A stretch of 64,000 nucleotides of DNA, from positions 49,707-113,706 of the forward strand of contig JAGVSM010003813.1 of the NCBI GenBank assembly GCA_022494885.1, in the 5' to 3' direction. A program made the position numbers and the translations under genes. The notes below the pieces were generated by a model, which ran no database searches, was not told the DNA's origin, and saw only the letters and a program-made list of their open reading frames with translations. The DNA comes from Micrasema longulum. Lineage: Eukaryota > Arthropoda > Insecta > Trichoptera > Brachycentridae. Below, piece after piece: positions 56,340 through 64,000 of this stretch. Numbering within the stretch: position 1 is the stretch's first letter; each line of letters opens with the position of its first letter.

Positions 56340-56825
56340 ACAATAGGAAGTAAACAGAGTTACGTTCGACTGTCCATAAAGAAAAATCGATATTTGTGTT
56401 CGAAAATGAGTATATTTGCATGAACATAATATAAATATAAAGTATCTTCATCGGTTACTTATAATTAAACATAGTTAAAAGAAAAACGTGTATGCATATT
56501 TTCATAGCTTTTCATACAGAAAACTTAATTTTGCTTTGTAGATAAAACTAAATATATACGTTAACTCCCCATTGTAATCGGGGCCCGGGGTACGTATTCT
56601 GATGGATAGTTAAAATGTATCTTCAATTTTATATACGAAGTAAAATTAAGTTTTCTACAATACGTTTACAACTTTTTTTCTAAACATGTTCAATTACCGG
56701 TTACTGACGAAGATACTTTGAATTGTCGATAAAATATGAACACCTTTGTACATAAATATCGATTTTACTTAAACCGTCTCAGTATATACGGATTAAGGTA
56801 ACCGTTCATAATCGCGGCCCTGGGG
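56340..56825. repeat. two head-to-head units of the ~240-bp repeat
   Basis: The plus unit (to about 56590: ACTTAATTTTGCTTTGTAGA, CCATTGTAATCGGGGCCC) and the minus unit (about 56600-56825: GAAGTAAAATTAAGTTTTCT, TTCATAATCGCGGCCCTGGG) are the same repeat as the tandem array at 29.3-30.1 kb, here inverted. Confidence 0.75.
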
Positions 56826-57258
56826 CGTAAGACTGATCATCTTAACATTCGCGTGACAAAAAAAACAAGCTACGTTGCAGTTGGTGCATTAGGGTGCAGA
56901 AAGGAAATAATTAAATAATTGGAACACATATTTACCACTAAAAATCCATTTATTTACTCCCCTAATTTGTTTTTAATTGGTTTATTGCCGAGTTCAAAAT
57001 TTCCTGATGAGATCAAAATAATATTACATTTCTATATTTAAATTATTATAATGAGTCGTAAGAGCATGTGATCGCAATTTATGTATTTTTAAACCAGATT
57101 TAGGCCCATTTCACATGTGCAGCGCGTATCCATGCGACATCGCATAGTCAGTAGAATTGTATTTGTGTGTGTGAGAAGGGGATGGGGACTGCGGAACTAT
57201 TTCATTCCTAAAGTATCGATTCGAATATTCGAATATCGATTCGAAGTTACGGGATCAT

Positions 57259-57335
57259 GTATATATATAAATATACATACAAATTTCATTTGTATGTGTA
57301 TATATATAAATATACATACAAATTTCATTTGTATT
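57259..57335 (+). repeat. 39-bp direct duplication
   Basis: TATATATAAATATACATACA with AATTTCATTTGTAT occurs at 57262 and again at 57301. Just upstream is a near palindrome of TCGAATATTCGA blocks (57220-57250). Confidence 0.8.
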
Positions 57336-57339
57336 TTCC

Positions 57340-57915
57340 AAATTATATACCTAACTTCTTTAAAATTTCATAACCTTGATTCATTGAAACACAGAAAAGA
57401 TATCTTCAATCAGATTCTGCTTTACAAAACTGTAAATAATAAATTTGATTCCCCAGAACTAATTAATCTACTTGCATACCATGTCCCCTCTAGACGCACT
57501 AGACTGATATTTTCTATCTTCCTAACATTAATTCTGAAGATGTTTTTTAAATTAACTTAAACTTACTGTCTTTTTTTTTAAGTTGCTTTTCATTGGTTTT
57601 TTGAATCCCTTGAAATATGTAGGTACGTAAATATATTTTACCTTTAAAAAAAATGGTTTGTGCACTTGATCATGTTTTTTTATTCTTTTTTTATTTTAAC
57701 TCTTACTTTTTAATTACTTTAAGTAAGTTTTTTTATTAATGTTAATATTATTTCCATTTATGTAAATACTAACTAGAAACTTTTAACATAACTTTTTTAA
57801 TTCGATTTTAATTATTTAATTACTTTCATTTATGTTTTTTTTCCCTTACAATATTGTTCTTAAAAAATTCAAATAGTTTATTGATAAACTTAGCATGTAA
57901 TATAATATGTAAACT
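57340..57915 (+). pseudogene. LINE C-terminal relic and 3' UTR
   Basis: NLDSLKHRKDIFNQILLYKT, VNNKFDSPELINLLAYHVPS, RRTRL, then a stop at 57558. The 3' UTR matches 49380-49930. Same C-terminal pattern as at 9.6 and 23.0 kb. Confidence 0.65.
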
Positions 57916-57919
57916 TCAC

Positions 57920-58455
57920 CGGTCCATTAGAGTTAACTCTAAATTTATGTACTATAAAACCACATTATTAACACATTATAGAATTTATACAATGGTTTCA
58001 ATATGTCGGTACAAATATATACATTTATATATAATGTGTACAATTACATTATGAGGATAACTTTTACTGTACAATAATAATATTTATGCTAAGTACCTAC
58101 TTGTTACAATGTATCAGTATTATTGTACATGTTAGGGAGGGGGACTAAATATATTGTGTGAGGGTGTGTATTTACTAAATATATTGTGTATTCATGTATG
58201 GGTGTGCATATATGTGACAATGTGTAGTGAATATAAGTTGACTTATTGAACAATGATTTTCAAAAAATAATTGTTTTTTTCAAACCTTTATGAGGAAAGC
58301 TATCAACCACCTTATCAATCGATTTAAAATTGTTAAGAATGCTCTGGCCTAAAATCCAAATTCAAAAATATGTAAAAGTTTCAACAAAGTAATAAAAAAC
58401 AAAAATATAAATATATATGTAAGTACTCATATACACACATACGATTACATCATTA
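57920..58455. other. AT-rich spacer with short duplications
   Basis: TTACTAAATATATTGTGT-type sequence is repeated around 58145-58190. No gene. Confidence 0.35.
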
Positions 58456-58463
58456 AATTATTA

Positions 58464-58710
58464 TTGAGAATAATATTCCGGCACCCTCCAACATACCCGT
58501 CAAAACAGCTGTTCCAATACATGAAGGTGCTGGATATGAGACAACTGTACCTAAAAGAAGCACTTACACGCTTTTGGTCGAACAATGAGGAGAGGTCTCA
58601 GCAAAATGTCCGTACGAGGTTTTCCCAAAGCATGAATTATGACATACCCAAAACCCGTACGACTTTTGCTCTTTCTTTTGCTTTTGGAGGATCTTTGTGA
58701 ACACCATATG
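58464..58710 (+). pseudogene. possible LINE C-terminal fragment
   Basis: The frame ends QQNVRTRFSQSMNYDIPKTR, TTFALSFAFGGSL and a stop, close in style to the ...Y-x-x-PKxRTxF... ending of some non-LTR elements. A GATGAT run (58733-58752) follows. No RT evidence. Confidence 0.4.
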
Positions 58711-58732
58711 CTCCAACTAGGTAGCGGACATA

Positions 58733-58752
58733 GAATGATGATGATGATGATG
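58733..58752. repeat. GAT microsatellite
   Basis: About six GAT/ATG units, placed like a short retroposon tail after the fragment above. Confidence 0.7.
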
Positions 58753-58759
58753 ACTTTTG

Positions 58760-59450
58760 ATAGGTTGACTATCAAACAATTAGTAAAAAGTTAGTGCAAA
58801 TACCGCTTTTTCGCTATTTCGATCAACTCTATTTGATGTCCAAACGTGTATCTTGAAAAGAATTGGTCCAAAGAAAAAAAATATATGAACATTTTTAATA
58901 AATTTTATTTTCTTAGCGCGCTCCTCCCGCTGCCACGTTTTGGATACCACTGATTGAAATTACGCCACTAGCTAGCGGGGCGGTACGGCGGGCGGTCGGG
59001 AGAGGGATGAGCGAGTTCGTAAACCATATACAGCGTGTTTGTTAATTTATTTGAATTAATTTTAAAAACTAATAATATTTTACAAAATAATATAGAAAAA
59101 AAATCACACAGCTCAATCTTAATGTGTTTAAAATTGTTGGTATGTTTCCCAAATAAAATACAATAAAGTATAACACGGCACGAATTCCTTTTATCGGTTA
59201 CATAGGTAGATATATTATACAATTTTACAGAATACGACGACTAAAAATAATACAAAATAGTAATTTCTATTACTCCACAGTAACTCCATGGCAAAAAAAC
59301 TTTGAAAAATCACTAAATCGATTTTTAAAAAAATAAGTACAATAAAAAAAAACTCGAGACCTTAGAAAATCTAAAATACGAAATTAAAAAACTTGAAAAT
59401 CAAATAACCAAGAAATAAAAACTCAAAAATCGAACAACGCCGTGTAAAAA
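58760..59450. other. spacer with one GC-rich spot
   Basis: GCGGGGCGGTACGGCGGGCG at about 58975-58994 stands out. No gene recognised; the last 150 bases are A-rich. Confidence 0.35.
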
Positions 59451-59489
59451 TTTATATAATATGCAAAATTAAAATAAAAAAAGTTAATT

Positions 59490-59796
59490 TGGACGTAGGA
59501 CTAATTATGTTAAGGGAACGTGTTGTTGAAGTAGAAGGTAGAATATTGCTCCATTGGTAACCCGATTTAGAAGCGAAGACGTTTTCTCCGTCATTTTGGC
59601 TGTTTTCTTCTAAATTAACACTATCCTGGTCGAAATAATCAGATTCATCGTAATCTTCGATTACAAAGTCATCTGTTTCAGAAACATCATCTGAAGATTC
59701 TAACTCTAAATCACTGTCATCACTGGAAGACACTTCAATATCCGTATCGTTTAGAAGCTGCTCAATAACATCATCCGTCAAATTTTTTCTACTCAT
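59490..59796 (-). pseudogene. piggyBac-type transposase N-terminal fragment
   Basis: From the ATG at 59796 the protein opens MSRKNLTDDVIEQLLNDTD, then a long acidic Ser/Asp/Glu tract (about residues 20-75), and then YQWSNILPSTSTTRSLNII. That is the start layout of piggyBac-type transposases: SRxxLT-x-x-x-I-x-x-L-L, an acidic region, and a W-x-x...R-x-x-NI entry to the DDE domain. Homology ends right after NII; the frame stops at 59452. The DDE domain is absent, so it is a relic or a solo acidic protein. It lies head-to-head with the YqaJ/SWIM gene, 694 bases apart. Confidence 0.65.
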
Positions 59797-60489
59797 TTTG
59801 AGATTGGTGAAGTAAAAAAAGGTTTTAGAAATTTTAAAAAATTCACTTATTATTCAAAAAACACCTTTGTATGCAAAATCCAATGCGCAATATCCAGATA
59901 GCTAAATATAAAATTTTTGTTTATTTGAAATTATTAGTCATAATAATACTTTTTTCTAAACACCTTAGCATGCAAAATCTTACTCGCGTAAACTGGATTT
60001 TTCTGGTTATTCCGGAAACAGATGAGACGTGCAAATTGACCGAAGTATCAAAGATCACTAAACTGTGGAGCAAATAGCAAATGAATAGGGTATTATCACT
60101 CGGGAGGAATATCGGATTTAACCTACTCTACAAATAAAAGATTTTTTAAAGATTCTCCTAGTGTTTATATAAGCTCTTAAAATGAATATTTTCATTCATT
60201 ATTTTCGTTTGGAAAATAAGGTCCATCGAAAACGATTCTTTCGTAAGTTGGTTATAAATTTCGTCACAGAACTTCACGAGTAATGCATTCATTTTAATGT
60301 TGGTAATGCCACAGGCCTCAGATAGAAAAATAAGGAGAGTTGTCTATGCATATTATCTTAAGCCCCCCCCCTTACCCACTCCACTCTCCAGTTCCAGACG
60401 TTGACAGATGAAAGTGAAAACGGATTTCATATCGAATTAATTTGATTATTTTATGTTTTTCAACCTTTTCTAAATTAATTAAATTTATC
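59797..60489. other. divergent intergenic region
   Basis: Separates the piggyBac relic from the YqaJ/SWIM gene. Two direct repeats (AAACACCTTTGTATGCAAAA at 59859, and AACACCTTAGCATGCAAAAT at 59959) and a C-run (60364-60372) are visible. A promoter for the gene probably lies here, but I see no decisive element. Confidence 0.4.
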
Positions 60490-62851
60490 ATGACGGACAG
60501 TGGCTTTGTACAAGGACAATCTGACAATTTACCGCATATTGATGTGTTTATGATGACTAATTACTTTACAAGTAACGCGAGTTTTATAAGCGCCGAAATT
60601 AGAGGTGTTAAAGCTTTCAGGTAAGAAATTAATACTATAATTTATCATATAATTATATATATAGTGTTGTATAGTATGGTTTCTTGTTAAAAATTGCTCT
60701 TATATATTACTTTATAAACATTCTTTCGAATTCAGCTTTGTCGACTGAATACATAACCTCAATGTGTGAATATTGTTATTTTGGTCATCCAACAATCTGT
60801 TTTTTTTTTGTTTTGTAGAACTGTTTGGAATTTTTTAATGATTTTTAAGATTCTTTTCGGTTTTACGAAGTAAACTGACCTACTTTTGTATAAAAATTTC
60901 CCTGGAAGGGTAGCCGGAAGTCGTTTTTCTCTACTCGAGGTGAACGCGATATGGATGTCAAAAAATATTTTATAATCTCTGGGTTCTTTTAAAAATACTA
61001 AAATTGATTACTTAAATTTACAGTTAGTAGTAACATGTTTGTTAAAATTTTAGATCGACAAGAGAAAACTACGGTGACAATTCGATAGGATATGTCCAAG
61101 TAAAACATACTGGCGACATTTGTACCGTAAAGGCTCGTGTAACTCCGGAACACAAAGTACGAGCCAAAGCCTATGCAGTCACATTAATATGTAATGAAGT
61201 GCAAGAAACAATTGAATCATGCCAGTGTCATGATTGTCCAGCTTCTCAAGGTATTATATTACAAAATGAAACACTCCTATATCTTGACTGTCAAACTAAG
61301 ACTCGACGTATATATTTGCCAACACATATTGTATTAGTCAAGGCCAAAAAAAGGTTAATTTCCTATTTATTGACACAGGTCGCGGGTAATTCATATTATA
61401 TTTAGGAAAGTCCATGAAGAGAAGAATGCACACAGATAATATTTTTCATTATTTTCTGTTGTAAAATTTATTCTCAACATTTTTTATTAATAAAAAAGAA
61501 ATATTGGCGTTTTTATAATTTACCCAAATACTTAAATTTTGATGGCCATTTTCAACGAGTTGTAAATAACTCACTATTAGAAAATGGAAACCAAGTTGGA
61601 GTAGAGTGGGGCTCGAACCTCGGACCTCTGATCCGTGAGTCTGCAACACTAGCCACGGGACCACAACCCGATTCATTGGATTTGAACATGGATTTTAATA
61701 ATTGTACTCGACACCAGTTTTTCAACCCAGTATCTAAATTATTATTTTTATTAACTAAAAATCATTGTAAAATTTATATTTGAAACATAAAGTTTGTGAT
61801 TTTTCATGTTAAATAATGTAGTTATATTGTTTAAAGTTCGTTGTGTTAATTTTGTTTATTTTTAATTTACAGGAGGATGCAAACATGCTTTAGCATTTGT
61901 AGCGTGGCTCAACAGGCGTTCTGAGGAACCCTCGAGGACGTCAACTGAGTGTTATTGGAGAAAATCCAAGATGGCTGCGATTGGAACCTCAAAAAAGTTC
62001 ATTAAAGCCAAAGAAATAGGAAAGGACCCGCATCCCAATTTTGCTATCCATGCGTTAGATAACAATTTCTTTGCCGAATTTATAAATAAAACAATTCGGC
62101 TGGGAGTATTTAACAGCCAGTTAACTAAATACTACAACCCAGCCACTGAAATTGAAAAACATTGTATTAATTACCTTGTGTATGAATTTATTAAAACAAG
62201 AGATATTTGGTCTGCAGATGATTTTATAAACTACTGCCGGTTAAATATGAATGAAAAATCATGTAAAATGGCAGCCAATGCCACCCTGCACCAAACCGAC
62301 TGTGCTTTATGGTATAGCCTACGATTTGGCAGGATAACTGCATCCAAACTCTATGAGGTTGCAAATTGCGGTACAGTAGATGGGACACTTATCGAAACTA
62401 TTCTTGGTGGTAGAATAATTGAAACTGCAGCAATGAAGCGTGGTCAACTTCTCGAAGCGGAAGTTTTAGAAATTTTACAAAAGGACTTGAAAATAAAATT
62501 TAATAAATGTGGCCTCCTGCTTTCCAAGGAACTTCCCATATTTGGAGCCTCTCCGGATGCGATAGCTGATCATTTTGTAGTGGAAGTGAAATGCCCTTCA
62601 ACAGAGTTATCTGCAAAACGATATTTTGTTCATGGGAAGGAACCCAATGCAAGATGTATGATGCAGATGCAACTGCAAATGCATTTGGCAAATAAAAAAA
62701 AGCACTTTTCTGTGTGGCTGCGCATGATTTCGAATTGACAAAAAACATAACAAAATTGTATGTAGATTATAATGAAACACTCTGCAAAAGTTTTATAGAT
62801 AGAGCTCAAAAGTTTTGGTGTCTAGCTATATTTAAAAAATTATTATTATAA
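60490..62851 (+). CDS. SWIM zinc-finger / YqaJ-like nuclease gene, three exons
   Basis: Exon 1 60490-60620 (ATG preferred over 60442 because homologue-like sequence starts there), exon 2 61054-61250, exon 3 61873-62851. Both introns are GT-AG and the reading frame joins exactly (phase 2, then phase 1). About 435 residues. Exon 1-2 give AEIRGVKAFR and NSIGYVQVK. A SWIM finger C-x-C-x9-C-x-H spans residues ~100-114 across intron 2 (QGGCKHALAF). The YqaJ-type nuclease follows: WYSLRFGRITASK (~256), Glu-rich helix near 304-306, GASPDAI (~334), EVKCP (~347) and Q-x-Q (~375). These match the Asp, Glu-x-Lys and Gln positions of lambda-exonuclease-like enzymes. The zero-frame stop at 62736-62738 truncates the protein; a -1 shift at A8 (62694-62701) leads to a C-terminal ~49 residues and a stop at 62849. 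Insect homologues of this layout are known, but their cellular role is not known to me. Confidence 0.82.
61490..61674 (-). mobile_element. tRNA-derived SINE family 1 in intron 2
   Basis: The best copy of the family. On the minus strand the head starts TCGGGTTGTGGTCCCGTGGC, the A box TGGCTAGTGTTG is at 61655-61644 and the B box GGTTCGAGCCC at 61619-61609, 25 bases on. The body and tail follow (AAAACGCCAATATTTC). It is antisense in the intron. Confidence 0.75.
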
Positions 62852-62862
62852 ACTTATTTATG

Positions 62863-62868
62863 AATAAA
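62863..62868 (+). promoter_or_regulatory. polyadenylation signal of the YqaJ/SWIM gene
   Basis: AATAAA 12 bases after the stop that is reached in the shifted frame (62849-62851), and 125 bases after the zero-frame stop. The close spacing favours the shifted C-terminus as the original end of the gene. Confidence 0.6.
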
Positions 62869-62869
62869 A

Positions 62870-63360
62870 ACTTTTTTTATGAATACAACTTAAACATTTC
62901 TCCTTAAGTAAAATTATATTATTTTAACAAGTGACTAACATAATATGGTGTACAATGGATAACGAAAGTTTCTACTTTATTATTGTATGAAAGAACATTT
63001 TTCGTTGTAAGCATTTCCTTTTTTTTTTTAATTTGTTAAAATCAACCTTTCTTTGTTTTTTTTATTTACTGCTTCATCCATTATACAAGTAATCACATAT
63101 CAACAGATTCATTTCCTTGAAATTTATACTTCTTCAATTTTAAATTTCCCACTTGTAAGTCATGATGAAAGTACATAAGACAGGCAACATTAAGGTATGA
63201 ATATAAATAAAATGTGCATATATTTAGTACGCAGGTTTTATTTTATGAGTTACATTATAGTTACAGTAAAAAAATTAATCAAATAAAAAAACATTTAGCC
63301 ATGAGAGCATAAATCCCATATTTTTTCATAAATACAATATTGAAAATGAAAATAAAAGCA
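62870..63360. other. AT-rich spacer
   Basis: No gene recognised between the YqaJ/SWIM gene and the Penelope-type foldbacks. Confidence 0.35.
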
Positions 63361-63393
63361 CTTTGTTTATAACCGCTTAATATTTATTTTATT

Positions 63394-63434
63394 ACTGATC
63401 AGTTTCAAAGCCACACAAGCCTCCTTATAAGGGT
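63394..63434 (-). ncRNA. decayed hammerhead-like motif
   Basis: The minus strand has CCTTATAAGG, stem II AGGC or GGC paired over TTGTGT with GCC, and GAAACTGATC. The core is not intact. Confidence 0.25.
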
Positions 63435-63446
63435 TTAATTTAGTAA

Positions 63447-63485
63447 ACCTTGATAAGAAAGCTTGTGTAGCTTTGAAACCAGTTC
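63447..63485 (+). ncRNA. hammerhead-like motif, partly conserved
   Basis: CTTGATAAG, stem II AAAGC/GCTTT over TTGTGTA, then GAAACCAGT. Closest to a canonical form in this subfamily, with two changes from CTGATGA. Confidence 0.35.
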
Positions 63486-63584
63486 GTAGTAAAATAAATA
63501 TTAGTGGTTAGAAACAAATTATAAGACTGAATAAAAAAAATATGTTTCATTTTTGGGTGATACTGTGTGTGTTGGATTTGTTGC

Positions 63585-63619
63585 GACGTTTCGGCTACCA
63601 TTGCAGGAACCATCTTCAG
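63585..63619 (-). ncRNA. hammerhead ribozyme-like motif
   Basis: Minus strand: CTGAAGA (63613-63619), stem II GGTTCC...GGTAGCC region, then GAAACGTC (63585-63592) with palindromic ACGT and a GTC triplet. The core is intact; stem I is not obvious. Confidence 0.45.
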
Positions 63620-63658
63620 GGTAAACTGTAGCTCAGTTTCCCTGAAACTCAGTTTACC

Positions 63659-63693
63659 CTAAAGATGGCTCCTGCAATGGTAGCCGAAACGTC
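63659..63693 (+). ncRNA. hammerhead-like motif, one core change
   Basis: CTAAAGA (one change from CTGAAGA), stem II GGCT/AGCC, GAAACGTC. Inverted partner of 63585-63619. Confidence 0.35.
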
Positions 63694-63789
63694 GGAACAA
63701 ATCCAACACACACGGTATCACCCTAAAAGAAACATATTGATAACAGTGACCGTAAAAACCTTCGCACCTATTTGAATAAAAACAAATGT

Positions 63790-64000
63790 ACTGCTTCAAA
63801 TGTAAAAAAATACAATTACGTATATTTATATTTATGTATTATTTTTCAAATAGTTAATATTACGTTTACATACAATGTTTGCAGATTTATTCATTTATTA
63901 AAACTCCTTGCAAATTCACTAGTCCACACACAATTATTACAATTTCATCCATTAAAAAAATGTGATTATAATGGACACCTGCGTACATTTGTGTCATTGC
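63790..64000. other. AT-rich window end
   Basis: Nothing recognised. Confidence 0.35.

Larger units (their letters stand above)
63366..63512. mobile_element. Penelope-like terminal repeat foldback 1
   Basis: 63366-63436 and 63446-63512 are inverted (TATTTATTTTAcTAC, AGTTTCAAAGCCACACAAGC and complement). Both arms hold a hammerhead-like block with the same stem II as at 28.4/29.1 kb. The spacer is about ten bases, so the whole unit folds as one hairpin. Confidence 0.6.
63541..63737. mobile_element. Penelope-like terminal repeat foldback 2
   Basis: 63541-63629 and 63651-63737 are inverted with few mismatches (TTTTGGGTGATAC, GTGTGTTGGATTTGTTGCGA and complement). The sequence continues as at 32112-32200 (AAACATATTGATAACAGTGA). 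Same family as the 30.5-31.7 kb pair. Confidence 0.65.

Noticed and set aside
60442..60489. Upstream ATG as start of the YqaJ/SWIM gene
   Set aside because: The extra 16 residues are hydrophobic and AT-driven; the ATG at 60490 fits the conserved part better, though the choice is not certain.
62500..62748. 82-residue minus-strand frame
   Set aside because: Antisense of the YqaJ domain exon.

Overview
This window looks like a strongly AT-rich insect nuclear genome segment. The many Jockey- and RTE-like LINE 3' ends with AAATA-type tails, the tRNA-headed SINEs, Tc1/mariner relics, Penelope-type inverted repeats and an insect-style YqaJ/SWIM gene with GT-AG introns all point that way. A lepidopteran is my best guess, but it is an inference. 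There are no bacterial-style operons, rRNA genes, CRISPR arrays or convincing intact tRNA genes.

Only one host-like protein gene is well supported, at 60490-62851 on the plus strand. Its three exons join in frame across two GT-AG introns. They encode a SWIM-type zinc finger followed by a YqaJ/lambda-exonuclease-like nuclease domain. A polyA signal lies just after the stop. The last part of the protein is only reached by a -1 shift at a run of eight A's (62694-62701). A piggyBac transposase N-terminal relic lies head-to-head upstream (59490-59796, minus).

The rest is a graveyard of nested mobile elements. Part A (1-16 kb): a hAT-like non-autonomous element with a 37-bp perfect inverted repeat inside it, a TTAA-flanked MITE, several LINE 3' ends, an RTE-type LINE fragment and a long AAATA-type microsatellite. 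Part B (16-25 kb): a Penelope-like inverted repeat with a hammerhead-like motif, a SINE split by a LINE fragment and then partly duplicated, and more LINE tails. Part C (26-33 kb): a complete but dead Tc1 element (DD34E, TA target site), Penelope-like inverted repeats, and a three-copy tandem repeat with a ~240-bp unit. Part D (34-45 kb): two large TIR elements, tRNA-derived SINEs, a Penelope GIY-YIG relic between inverted terminal repeats, and a LINE reverse-transcriptase relic abutting a DD41D mariner relative. Part E (45-59 kb): an internally deleted mariner, a repeat pair giving a filled and an empty SINE site, a short MITE, and second copies of several families. Part F (59-64 kb): the piggyBac relic, the YqaJ/SWIM gene, and two further Penelope-type foldbacks.

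The most distinctive signal is a set of hammerhead-ribozyme-like motifs, always in inverted pairs or arms of Penelope-type repeats (near 16.8, 28.4/29.1, 30.6/31.7, 40.4/41.0, 63.4 and 63.6 kb). Stem I, core, stem II and the palindromic stem III can all be read in the best copy.
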